Of a DNA stretch of 64,000 bases, positions 8,980 to 16,907 are shown piece by piece. This DNA comes from Streptococcus panodentis (GTDB taxonomy: Bacteria; Bacillota; Bacilli; Lactobacillales; Streptococcaceae), in contig NZ_QFAY01000009.1 of NCBI RefSeq assembly GCF_017884005.1, positions 30,633 through 94,632 of the forward strand, written 5' to 3'. A program made the position numbers and the translations under genes. The notes under the pieces are model-generated. The model was given only the letters and a program-made list of their open reading frames with translations. It had not been told where the DNA came from and searched no databases. Each line of letters starts with the position of its first letter. Within the stretch, counting starts at the first letter, position 1.

Positions 8980-9657
8980 ATGACAAATAATAAAAAAATT
9001 CCAGTTGTAACCAGTCCCTTGCGCGACTCGATCATTGCCATGCCAGCCTGCATCAAAGAGGCATCAGGTATTATCATATATGGCAAACGCATTAAGTCAA
9101 TTGTCTATTCTTTGGATGTTTCTCTTATTGCCAATACGAATGCGGACGCTATTTTGTGTGTGTATCCTTTTACCCCGAATACGCAGATACTAAATGCCGT
9201 ATCACTGGTTGCGAAAGCGCCGATTCTGGTCGGTGTCGGCGGCGGCTTGACAAGCGGTGACCGCTCGGCCCGATTAGCCTCTCACGCAGAAGAAAACAAC
9301 GCAGGCGGAATCGTACTGAACGGTCCTGTCGATATCGAAACAACAAAAGCTGTCCGAACCTATGTTGACATTCCCCTAATCTATACAGTCATTGATAAAT
9401 CTCGGCCGCTGGCGCCTTATATTGAAGCTGGTGTGGATATTTTTAATGTTAGCGGCGGGAAAGATACGGTTGAACTGGTCAAATGGGTACGGGAGCAGTA
9501 CCCGGATGTTCCAATCATCGCTTCTGGCGGAAAAACGGAAGAAAACATCCTAGACACCATTGCGGCTGGTGCTAATGCCATTACCTACACCGCTTATGGC
9601 ATGATGGAACAATACTTCCACAAGAAAATGGAAATCTATCGTAGCGATAGCGAGTAG
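8980..9657 (+). CDS. Predicted TIM-barrel protein (function unknown)
   Basis: A 225-residue protein with the alternating strand/helix pattern of a small beta/alpha barrel. Glycine-rich phosphate-binding loops are visible: LVGVGGGLTSGDRS in the middle and IIASGGKTEENI followed by GANAITYTAYG near the end. These recall the C-terminal phosphate sites of ThiG, HisF and flavin-dependent barrels, but I cannot assign a substrate. It lacks a signal peptide, so it is cytoplasmic. The ribosome-binding site is weak (AAAGGA about 15 bases upstream). It is the last gene of the TelA cassette, 60 bp after the lipoprotein, and is followed by a terminator. Confidence 0.7.
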   Translation: MTNNKKIPVVTSPLRDSIIAMPACIKEASGIIIYGKRIKSIVYSLDVSLIANTNADAILCVYPFTPNTQILNAVSLVAKAPILVGVGGGLTSGDRSARLASHAEENNAGGIVLNGPVDIETTKAVRTYVDIPLIYTVIDKSRPLAPYIEAGVDIFNVSGGKDTVELVKWVREQYPDVPIIASGGKTEENILDTIAAGANAITYTAYGMMEQYFHKKMEIYRSDSE

Positions 9658-9697
9658 TAGTCCTGTTTTATAATAAGCATAGAAACACTATAAGAAT

Positions 9698-9745
9698 CAA
9701 CCAATCAAGCCCCTGTTTTTAGCAGTGGTCTTGGTTGGTTTTTCT
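9698..9745 (+). terminator. Terminator of the TelA cassette
   Basis: AACCAATCAAGC and a later GTCTTGGTTGGTT pair imperfectly around a T-rich loop, and a T run follows. It closes the 5398-9657 cluster. Confidence 0.65.
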
Positions 9746-9841
9746 TATTTCCGTACTTTAGAGAGACTTTGTTCAATGCTTCAAACAAATTGAGGTGTAA
9801 AACTTTATGATAGAGGTAGTTTCTTTGATAAAGTTCGGGAT

Positions 9842-9858
9842 TGTTACATTTTTGTTAC
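9842..9858 (+). promoter_or_regulatory. WalR (VicR)-like binding site before the subtilase
   Basis: TGTTAC, five bases, TGTTAC: an exact match to the WalR/VicR box (TGTWAH-N5-TGTWAH). A third TGTTA follows at 9862. A TATAAT-type -10 lies at about 9897-9902. The site is 75 bp before the protease start. WalRK controls cell-wall hydrolases and surface proteins in firmicutes; control of this gene is inferred. Confidence 0.6.
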
Positions 9859-9932
9859 ATTTGTTAGGAATGTATGAATTGTCAGAAAATTTCTATTATA
9901 ATATATTTAGAAATAATAGTAAGGAGACTTCT

Positions 9933-12900
9933 ATGCAAAGACAACGTTTTTCACTCCGTAAATACAAGTTCGGTTTGGCTTCTGTTCTTTTAGGAACGGC
10001 CCTGGTCTTTGGCGCAGGACAGGCGCAGGCTGATGAGCAGGCCGCGGTCCATTCGGAAGCTGCGGTTCAGCAGTCAGGTCTTGTGCCGCAGGATAAGGCT
10101 GACCAGCCGTCTGTGACAGCTGCGGATCCACAGGCGGCAGAATTGGCGGCTGCTTCTGAAACGGCTTCTGCGCCAGCAGTGAGTCCGGCAGAGGCCAGCA
10201 GTTCGGCTGCTGCAGCTTCTGCACCGGCTGGGCCTGACACTTCCGCAAAGGCAGCAGAGAGTGATGCTGCTCAGCTGCCGGTCTCAGCAGCTGCTGACAG
10301 CACTGGGGACAAGGCGAGTCCGGCAGCTTCTGAGCAGCCTGCAGCTAAGGCTGAAACAAAAGCTGCTGGGCCTGAAAAGCCGGTCAATGAAAGCAAGGCG
10401 GATCAGCCAGCCGGTGAGCCGTCTTCAGCAGATCAAGCGGCAGAAAAACCTGCTGTCTCCGCTGCAGATGGAAACGAAGACAGCCTTGCTGCTGAGAAAA
10501 AGGCTTCTGAAGCTCAGCCAGCCAGCATCAGCTCGAATGAGATTATCAAGGTGCCTCAGACCTGGTCTCAGGGCTACAAGGGACAGGGAATGGTCGTCGC
10601 TGTGATCGACTCCGGTCTGGATATTCACCATGAGGTTCTGCGGATTTCAGACCCATCTAAGGCCAAATACCAGACAGAGGCTGCTATAGAGGAGGCCAAG
10701 AAGAAGGCCGGCATTGACTACGGGAAATGGTACAATGACAAGGTGGTTTTCGCCTACAACTATATGGATGGCGATGACAGCATCAAGGAAAAAGATAAAC
10801 TTTCCCACGGTATGCACGTGACCGGGATTGCTGCCGGAAATCCAGACAAAAAAGATGGCAACAGCGAATACATCTATGGCGTAGCGCCAGAAGCACAGGT
10901 CATGTTTATGCGGGTCTTTTCTGACCGCTCTCCATCCACCGACGATGCCATTTATGTCAAGGCGATTGACGATGCGGTAGCTCTGGGAGCAGACACGATT
11001 AATATGAGTCTGGGCTCCACGACAGGCTCTACAGTCAATGCCAGTTCCAGCGTGCTGGCAGCCGTCGAGCGTGCCCGGGCCAAGGGCGTGAGCGTCGTCA
11101 TTGCAGCGGGAAATGAGAATACTTTTGGCAGCGGCCACTCCTATCCTTTAGCTGAAAATCCAGACTATGGTTTGGTCGGCAATCCTTCTACTGTGGCGCA
11201 GGCCATCTCGGTCGCATCAGTCAATAATACAGTTTTCACCGAGGAAGTCATGGAAGTCCGTGGTTTGGAAAACAATGACGAACTGAACAAAGGACAATTT
11301 TCTTATAAAGTCGCAGAAACGGATGCAGAATTTGAAAAAGACAAGGAATATGAGTATGTTCCCAGCGGTCTGGGCCGTGAGGAAGACTTTGCCGGTAAGG
11401 ATCTGACAGGCAAACTGGCCCTCATCCAGCGCGGCTCCCTCAGCTTTTCCGAAAAAGTCAATAATGCTATCAAGCATGGAGCTATCGGAGCTTTAGTCTA
11501 CAATAATGTAGAGGGGATCGATGTTTCCATGTCTCTGGACGGCGATGCCAAAAAAATCCCAGCCGCCTTTATCAGCAAGAAATACGGAGAAGCTCTGGCA
11601 GCTGGCAACTACAAGCTGTCCTTCAACGGTACCAAGGTCAATCGACCCCATCCAGCTGCGGAACAGATGTCTTCTTTTTCCAACTGGGGAGTGACGACAG
11701 ATGGGATGCTGAAGCCGGATGTGACAGCACCTGGCGGCGAGATTTATTCCTCTTTCAATGACAATACCTACGGCACGATCAGCGGCACCAGTATGGCTGC
11801 GCCTCATGTGGCTGGTGCAGCGGCTCTGGTCAAGGAATACCTGCTTCAGCATTATCCAGACCTGACGCCTGAACAGACTACTGATCTGCTGAAAGCCCTG
11901 ATCATGTCCACGGCTAAGATCCACATCAACAAGGAGACAGGCGCTCAAACCTCACCGCGTCAGCAGGGAGCTGGGATTGTCGATACCGCAGCAGCTGTTT
12001 CAACGGGGCTCTATGTGACAGGAGACAATCACTATCCGAGTGTCTCACTGGGCAATGTCGGAGACAGCTTCAGCTTTGATGTCACGGTCCACAATATCAC
12101 CGATACCGACCGGACGCTGAAAATGATTGTCAATACTAATACGGACACAGTCAAGGACGGCTATATCCCTCTGACCCCGCGCAAGCTGACTGAGACTGTC
12201 TGGCCGGAAATCACTGTCAAAGCCCATGGCAGCCAGACGGTGACGGTCAAGGTGGATGCATCTAAGTTTGCCCAAGAGCTGCTGCAGCAAATGCCGAACG
12301 GCTACTTTTTGGAAGGTTTTGTCCGCTTTGTAGACCCAGCCGATGACGGCGATGTAGTCAGCCTGCCCTTTATGGGCTTCCGCGGACAATTTCAGGATCT
12401 GCCGGCAGCGGAAAAACCAATCTACAATCTGGTCAGCGACGGCAAGTCCGGTTTCTATTACAAAATGCCGGAAGACAAGAGCCTTCCAAGCGGCGCAAAT
12501 GTCACAGATCTTGAGACCAATGCCAGCGACACCCTTTATTCCAGCGGCAAAACGGTGTCCCGCAGTTCTGTTGTTCTGGGGACAGTCGAAAATGAAGCCG
12601 GTCTCAACATTCTGCAGCTGGATGCGGACGGCAAGGTTCGCCTGGCCTTCTCGCCAAACGGAGACGGCAACAAGGACAAGATTCAGTACCGCACGGTTCT
12701 TTACCGCAATGTCAGCAATCTGACTGCAGCTGTTTATACGGCAGATGACACAGACTACCGCTTTCCCATTTGGCAGAGCAGCAAGACCTGGAATGGCCGC
12801 AAGAATTTTTACGACGGTAAGGAATCCAATCCTAGATCCTACCTTCTGAGCAATACGGCCTGGGATGGTCTGGACAGCAAAGGTGAAGCGCTGGATGACG

Positions 12901-14522
12901 GTCTTTATACCTATGTTGTCCGCTATACGCCGGATGTGCCGGGTGCCAAAGAACAGCAGGTTTCCTTCAATCTGCAGATTGATACACAAAAACCGCTCAT
13001 CACCACAGGCTATATCAGCAGCAAGGACGGCCGGGAGGTCTTTACGGCCCGCAAGGCCAAGGATGTTGGAAACGGCGGTATTCTGAGAGAGCAGCTCTTT
13101 TACCTGCAGGCTGATGAGAAAGGGCAGGTGACCTATAAAGCTCTGGATGCTCTGGGTAATGAGCGCGACTATGAGCGCCGGGTTTATATCTCTGCCAACT
13201 CAGACGGCAGCTACACCCTGCCTCAAGGAGTGGACAAGGCAGCCATTTTCTATGTGGTAGAAGACTATGCCGGCAATAAAGATGCGATTGCTCTGGCTGA
13301 TTTGGTCAGCGATGAAAACAGCGGCCGCATCCGTGTGGCACTGGTGGATAATGATACCCATAAGGATATTGATACGAAATTCGTTTATCGGATTAAGGAC
13401 GATAAGGGCCATTATGTCACACTGGACAAGGGGAAAGACATCAATTTCCTGACCTTTGGCCACTATGTAGCTGAAATCTTTACCTATGACAAAGACAATA
13501 TCCGCTTCTATGCTGATCAGACACAGGAATTTGACTTGACAGCCGAGGACAGTTTTAAAACGATTGAATTTTGGGCGAAGGAGCTGGTCTATGCACCCGT
13601 CAGTGTTGCCTTTGACCAAGCCGTTCCAAAAAATACCCAGGTTGTTCTCAAGAATAATAATGGGGATGTCTATACGCTTCCGGCTGAAGTGTACGGCAAG
13701 CACTCCTTTGGCAAATCCATTGCGACGGGCCTCTATTCTGTCTTTGTCAACCTGCCGACCGGCTATGAGCTCTGGGAAGATGAACCGACTGTCTCAGTCG
13801 AAGAAGGAAAAAACAACCTGCTCAAACTGGCTGTCGTTGTCAAAACCGGCCTTCTCTCAGCGGTCAATCAGCAGTCCAAGCTGGTCGAAACGGCTCAGTA
13901 TTACAATGCCAGCGCTGAAAAACGCGGAGCCTACGACCAAGCCTATCAGACTGCCAAGGAAGCCTTGACCGGCAAGCTGAGCCAGGCTCAGGTGAATGAC
14001 ATCCTGTCCAAGCTGGAAGCTGCTTCTGCCGGCCTGGACGGCAAGGATTCTGATCTGGCCGCTGTCAAGCAGGCGATTGAGGCCTATGATGCGACGACTA
14101 GGACCGGCCGCTATGCCAATGCCAAAGAAAAAGTCCGCCGCGACTACGATAAGGCCTTTCAGGCTGTTGCTCTGCTCTTGGTGCAGGACAAGGTGACTCA
14201 GGCGCAGATTGATGCGGCTCTGGCTCAGCTGACTACAGCGGAGAAGAAGCTGGATGGCAAGGCAACCAACTTTGCCAGTCTCAAGAAGCTGGTTGATGAC
14301 GAGGGCCACTACCAAGCCATCAGCAATAAATTTATCTACGCGAGCGATCAGATCAAGGCTGCTTACTTAGATGCTTATGCACAGGCCAAGGCTGTATTGG
14401 CCAATCCAGGTGCCAGCCAGGAAGAGGTCAAGGAGGCTATTGCCCAGCTCAAGGCTGCCAAGAAAAAACTGGACGGCAAAAAGCCCAAAGTAGCCAAACC
14501 CAAAAAAGCAAAACAAGCTTGA
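9933..14522 (+). CDS. Large secreted subtilisin-like serine protease (C5a-peptidase-like)
   Basis: A 1529-residue S8 protease. It opens with a YSIRK-type signal (FSLRKYKFGLASVLLGTALV), then about 180 residues rich in Ala, Pro and Ser. The catalytic triad is Asp226 (VIDSGLD), His292 (SHGMHVTG) and Ser620 (SGTSMAAPH), with a PA-type insert before the Ser. Fibronectin-like domains follow, then three FIVAR-type repeats in the last 230 residues, each ending LDGK. The start at 9933 follows AAGGAG; the in-frame ATG at 9807 would put 42 residues before the signal. Oddly, the C-terminus (KPKVAKPKKAKQA) has no LPXTG or membrane anchor. Relatives cleave C5a, chemokines or caseins; the substrate here is unknown. 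Confidence 0.93.
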   Translation: MQRQRFSLRKYKFGLASVLLGTALVFGAGQAQADEQAAVHSEAAVQQSGLVPQDKADQPSVTAADPQAAELAAASETASAPAVSPAEASSSAAAASAPAGPDTSAKAAESDAAQLPVSAAADSTGDKASPAASEQPAAKAETKAAGPEKPVNESKADQPAGEPSSADQAAEKPAVSAADGNEDSLAAEKKASEAQPASISSNEIIKVPQTWSQGYKGQGMVVAVIDSGLDIHHEVLRISDPSKAKYQTEAAIEEAKKKAGIDYGKWYNDKVVFAYNYMDGDDSIKEKDKLSHGMHVTGIAAGNPDKKDGNSEYIYGVAPEAQVMFMRVFSDRSPSTDDAIYVKAIDDAVALGADTINMSLGSTTGSTVNASSSVLAAVERARAKGVSVVIAAGNENTFGSGHSYPLAENPDYGLVGNPSTVAQAISVASVNNTVFTEEVMEVRGLENNDELNKGQFSYKVAETDAEFEKDKEYEYVPSGLGREEDFAGKDLTGKLALIQRGSLSFSEKVNNAIKHGAIGALVYNNVEGIDVSMSLDGDAKKIPAAFISKKYGEALAAGNYKLSFNGTKVNRPHPAAEQMSSFSNWGVTTDGMLKPDVTAPGGEIYSSFNDNTYGTISGTSMAAPHVAGAAALVKEYLLQHYPDLTPEQTTDLLKALIMSTAKIHINKETGAQTSPRQQGAGIVDTAAAVSTGLYVTGDNHYPSVSLGNVGDSFSFDVTVHNITDTDRTLKMIVNTNTDTVKDGYIPLTPRKLTETVWPEITVKAHGSQTVTVKVDASKFAQELLQQMPNGYFLEGFVRFVDPADDGDVVSLPFMGFRGQFQDLPAAEKPIYNLVSDGKSGFYYKMPEDKSLPSGANVTDLETNASDTLYSSGKTVSRSSVVLGTVENEAGLNILQLDADGKVRLAFSPNGDGNKDKIQYRTVLYRNVSNLTAAVYTADDTDYRFPIWQSSKTWNGRKNFYDGKESNPRSYLLSNTAWDGLDSKGEALDDGLYTYVVRYTPDVPGAKEQQVSFNLQIDTQKPLITTGYISSKDGREVFTARKAKDVGNGGILREQLFYLQADEKGQVTYKALDALGNERDYERRVYISANSDGSYTLPQGVDKAAIFYVVEDYAGNKDAIALADLVSDENSGRIRVALVDNDTHKDIDTKFVYRIKDDKGHYVTLDKGKDINFLTFGHYVAEIFTYDKDNIRFYADQTQEFDLTAEDSFKTIEFWAKELVYAPVSVAFDQAVPKNTQVVLKNNNGDVYTLPAEVYGKHSFGKSIATGLYSVFVNLPTGYELWEDEPTVSVEEGKNNLLKLAVVVKTGLLSAVNQQSKLVETAQYYNASAEKRGAYDQAYQTAKEALTGKLSQAQVNDILSKLEAASAGLDGKDSDLAAVKQAIEAYDATTRTGRYANAKEKVRRDYDKAFQAVALLLVQDKVTQAQIDAALAQLTTAEKKLDGKATNFASLKKLVDDEGHYQAISNKFIYASDQIKAAYLDAYAQAKAVLANPGASQEEVKEAIAQLKAAKKKLDGKKPKVAKPKKAKQA

Positions 14523-14539
14523 TGGGTTGTCAATAAGCA

Positions 14540-14575
14540 GAAAATCCCTTAAGAGTCTATCTTGAGGGATTTTTT
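14540..14575 (+). terminator. Protease-gene terminator
   Basis: AAAATCCCTTAAGAG pairs with TCTTGAGGGATTTT around a short loop (G-T pairs included), running into T residues 20 bp after the stop. Confidence 0.8.
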
Positions 14576-14597
14576 GCGAGGAATTTTAGATAAGTGT

Positions 14598-14626
14598 TTT
14601 ACATTGCCTCTATTTTCTGCTATAAT
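14598..14626 (+). promoter_or_regulatory. Promoter of the glycine T-box transcript
   Basis: TTTACA (14598-14603), a 17-bp spacer and a perfect TATAAT (14621-14626). Transcription would start near 14633, just before the T-box leader. Confidence 0.75.
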
Positions 14627-14632
14627 CTTGTG

Positions 14633-14818
14633 TAGAAAGAAATTTCATTGTCTACCTTTTAGCGAGTCCGGGCTGGTGGAAGCCGGATAGGGAAGCAGTG
14701 CAGATGGCGCTTTCGGCTATAAATTTTAAACACAATGAAGTAATAAATTAGGGTGGAACCGCGTCTTGACGCCCCTAGGCTGTAGTTGGCCTGGGTGTGT
14801 CGGAGGCGGTTCTTTTGC
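14633..14818 (+). ncRNA. T-box leader (glycine-specific type)
   Basis: The conserved T-box AGGGTGGAACCGCG is at 14750-14763 and begins the antiterminator. The competing terminator arm is the later GGAGGCGGTT followed by CTTTT, near 14803-14817. The base of stem I is TTCATTGT (about 14643) pairing with ACAATGAA (about 14731). GGC triplets at 14706 and 14715 on the 3' side of stem I are candidates for a glycine specifier, consistent with glyQS downstream. Uncharged tRNA-Gly should stabilise the antiterminator and allow read-through. Unusually, the first gene downstream is not glyQ but a peptidase-like gene. Confidence 0.88.
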
Positions 14819-14852
14819 GTACTGAGTCTATTGTTCGAAAGAAAGGAGATTC

Positions 14853-15614
14853 GTGGAGAACCTTTACCTTGTAAAAGACGAGAACCAATTAGCAGCTTTT
14901 CGAGATTTCGTCGCAAAGAATTCCGCAAAGTTGCAGGATTATCTAACATTTTTAAAAGACGAGTTTGCGGTTTATGACTTGCCGCAAGCCATCATTTGGT
15001 CCGATTTTGATTCTGCTACGCGGATCATTCGGGAAATTCCTGTACCAGCCTATACAAATGATAGGCGGATGGTTATGACTCCCGAATTGACGGTTTGGAA
15101 AGATTTGTATCTCCTTCAGTTGGAGAATTACGAGACCTCTCACCAAACTCGAGCAATAGAAAGCCACTATCAGTCTTTGTCTGAAAAATCCCTCTTGCAG
15201 ATTGTGGGCCATGAGCTAGCTCATTGGTCGGAGCATTTTTTAGATGACTTTGATGGATACGGTGCCTATATCTGGTTTGAAGAAGGGATGGCTGAGTATA
15301 TTAGCCGTAAGTATTTCCTTACAGACGAGGAATTTCAAACGGAAAAGGCTTGTAATCAGTCTCTCGTTGAGCTTTTTCAGAAAAAGCACGGTTGGAACTC
15401 ATTGAATGATTTCGGCACTTCAACTTATCAAGGGAATTATGCTAGTATTTTTTACGAATACTGGCGCAGTTTTTTGACAGTTGACAAGCTAGTAGAAAAT
15501 CTAGGCAGCGTGCAAGCGGTCTTTGATTCTTATCATCGGTGGGCAAACACAGATAAAACACTTCCCTTGTTGGATTGGTTCATAGAACAGAAAATAATAG
15601 ACAAAGAAATATAA
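14853..15614 (+). CDS. Gluzincin-like zinc metallopeptidase, cytoplasmic
   Basis: A 253-residue protein without signal peptide or membrane segment. It carries HELAHW (His120, Glu121, His124) and, 19 residues after the second His, EEGMAEY with Glu144 and Glu148. This is the HExxH plus downstream Glu arrangement of gluzincin metallopeptidases, so a zinc-dependent peptidase is likely. I cannot name its family or substrate. The start is GTG 14853 behind GAAAGGAG; no ATG fits. It lies directly after the glycine T-box terminator and before the tandem elements and glyQS, so glycine starvation should induce it. Base composition is more AT-rich than glyQS, suggesting insertion. Confidence 0.75.
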   Translation: MENLYLVKDENQLAAFRDFVAKNSAKLQDYLTFLKDEFAVYDLPQAIIWSDFDSATRIIREIPVPAYTNDRRMVMTPELTVWKDLYLLQLENYETSHQTRAIESHYQSLSEKSLLQIVGHELAHWSEHFLDDFDGYGAYIWFEEGMAEYISRKYFLTDEEFQTEKACNQSLVELFQKKHGWNSLNDFGTSTYQGNYASIFYEYWRSFLTVDKLVENLGSVQAVFDSYHRWANTDKTLPLLDWFIEQKIIDKEI

Positions 15615-15621
15615 ACAAATT

Positions 15622-15800
15622 AAGGAGTAACAAATGTCTAAAAAGTTAACATTTCACCTCGCCAAAGTCAATTGCGAACCTAAAGGTTCGATTGACTAAC
15701 GACAACCGCTATGGGGCTGTTTGTCTAGGCGATGTACTAGCTTTTCAAAAGGGAAACAATCGTTCCCTTTTGAACGCTTCGCAAGAATCTCAAGAAACTA
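15622..15800 (+). repeat. Tandem structured element, copy 1
   Basis: The unit starts with AAGGAGTAACAAATG, a copy of the glyQ start region, and then folds. P1 TCGCC (15659-15663) pairs with GGCGA (15728-15732). P2 GTCAAT (15667-15672) pairs with ATTGAC (15691-15696). P3 GACAA (15701-15705) pairs with TTGTC (15721-15725). P4 is a 12-bp hairpin, 15744-15755 with 15763-15774. The single-stranded joints AAA and TAAC, the P3 loop CTATGG, and GTACTA after P1 are shared with copy 2. No T run follows P4, so it is not a simple terminator. Confidence 0.75.
15634..15699 (+). CDS. Micro-ORF 1 copying the glyQ start
   Basis: A 21-codon frame (MSKKLTFHLAKVNCEPKGSID) with its own AAGGAG ribosome-binding site 7 bases upstream. 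Its first seven residues are the usual streptococcal GlyQ N-terminus (MSKKLTF). After codon 8 it enters the folded P1-P2 region. It could be a leader peptide whose translation affects the RNA fold, or only a by-product of duplication of the glyQ start. I cannot tell which. Confidence 0.4.
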   Translation: MSKKLTFHLAKVNCEPKGSID

Positions 15801-15960
15801 AAGGAGTAACACATGTCTAAGAAATTAACCTTTCACTGCACCAAAGGCAATCTCCTCCTTTCAGTCGGATTGCCTTACGCTTAGCACTATGGTGTCTAAG
15901 CTAGGTGCAGTACTAACTCGCTCTTCCTAGCATGATTGGCTAGGAAGGCTCGTGTCGCAG
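15801..15960 (+). repeat. Tandem structured element, copy 2
   Basis: Same layout as copy 1, 179 bp downstream. P1 ACTGCACC (15835-15842) pairs with GGTGCAGT (15904-15911). P2 GGCAATC (15846-15852) pairs with GATTGCC (15868-15874). P3 GCTTAG (15879-15884) pairs with CTAAGC (15896-15901). P4 CTTCCTAGC (15923-15931) pairs with GCTAGGAAG (15939-15947). P1, P2 and P3 differ from copy 1 at several positions, each time on both strands, and P4 is entirely different in sequence but still pairs. The joints AAA and TTAC, CTATGG in the P3 loop, GTACTA and a final TCGCA are kept. Confidence 0.75.
15813..15884 (+). CDS. Micro-ORF 2 copying the glyQ start
   Basis: A 23-codon frame (MSKKLTFHCTKGNLLLSVGL, then PYA) behind AAGGAG, matching micro-ORF 1 for eight residues and then diverging inside the folded element. 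The shared eight codons differ from each other only at third positions, which suggests the peptide start (or glyQ-like sequence) has been kept. Whether it is translated is unknown. Confidence 0.4.
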   Translation: MSKKLTFHCTKGNLLLSVGLPYA

Positions 15961-15987
15961 AAAATTTATTATAATAAAGGAGAAGAG

Positions 15988-16905
15988 ATGTTTAAAAAAT
16001 TGACTTTTCAAGAAATTATATTGACCTTACAGCAGTTTTGGAATGAGCAGGGCTGTATGCTCATGCAGGCTTATGATAATGAGAAGGGAGCAGGAACCAT
16101 GAGTCCTTATACCTTCCTGCGGGCTATTGGGCCGGAGCCGTGGAATGCGGCCTATGTAGAGCCGTCCCGCCGGCCGGCAGATGGACGCTATGGGGAAAAT
16201 CCCAACCGTCTTTATCAGCACCACCAATTTCAGGTGGTTATGAAGCCATCACCAAGCAATATCCAAGAACTTTACTTGCAGTCTTTGGAGCTCTTGGGCA
16301 TCAATCCGCTGGAGCACGACATTCGCTTTGTTGAGGATAACTGGGAAAACCCGTCAACTGGCTCGGCTGGTTTAGGCTGGGAAGTCTGGCTGGACGGTAT
16401 GGAAATCACTCAGTTCACATACTTCCAGCAGGTCGGAGGTCTGCCAACCCAGCCGGTGACGGCTGAGGTGACCTATGGTCTGGAGCGGCTGGCTTCCTAT
16501 ATCCAAGAGGTGGACTCGGTCTACGACATCGAGTGGGCTGACGGCGTTAAGTACGGAGAAATCTTCCGCCATCCGGAATACGAGCATTCCAAGTACAGCT
16601 TTGAAGTCAGCGACCAGGACCTGCTCTTGGGGAATTTTGAGAAGTTTGAAGCAGAGGCCAAGCGCTGTCTGGACGAGCATCTGGTCCACCCGGCTTATGA
16701 CTACGTTCTCAAATGCTCGCATACCTTTAATCTTTTGGATGCGCGCGGTGCCGTATCTGTGACCGAGCGGGCCGGCTATATCGCCCGCATCCGCAATTTA
16801 GCGCGTGTTGTGGCCAAGACCTTTGTGGCTGAGCGCAAGCGCCTGGGCTATCCGCTTTTGGATGCAGAGACCCGCGAAAAACTCTTGGCAGAGGAGGGAG
16901 AGTAA
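15988..16905 (+). CDS. glyQ: Glycyl-tRNA synthetase alpha subunit
   Basis: A 305-residue catalytic subunit of the bacterial alpha2beta2 glycyl-tRNA synthetase, which charges tRNA-Gly in the cytoplasm. It begins [20 protein letters not shown] and contains the class II core ([49 protein letters not shown]). The ATG at 15988 follows AAAGGAG; an upstream in-frame GTG would add 12 unnatural residues. The start region is duplicated twice just upstream. glyS follows after 2 bp. Expression should depend on the T-box about 1.2 kb upstream unless there is an internal promoter. Confidence 0.97.
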   Translation: MFKKLTFQEIILTLQQFWNEQGCMLMQAYDNEKGAGTMSPYTFLRAIGPEPWNAAYVEPSRRPADGRYGENPNRLYQHHQFQVVMKPSPSNIQELYLQSLELLGINPLEHDIRFVEDNWENPSTGSAGLGWEVWLDGMEITQFTYFQQVGGLPTQPVTAEVTYGLERLASYIQEVDSVYDIEWADGVKYGEIFRHPEYEHSKYSFEVSDQDLLLGNFEKFEAEAKRCLDEHLVHPAYDYVLKCSHTFNLLDARGAVSVTERAGYIARIRNLARVVAKTFVAERKRLGYPLLDAETREKLLAEEGE

Positions 16906-16907
16906 CC

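Noticed and set aside
15744..15780. P4 of the tandem elements as an ordinary transcription terminator
   Set aside because: Neither copy is followed by a T run, and both are followed by a ribosome-binding site and start codon.
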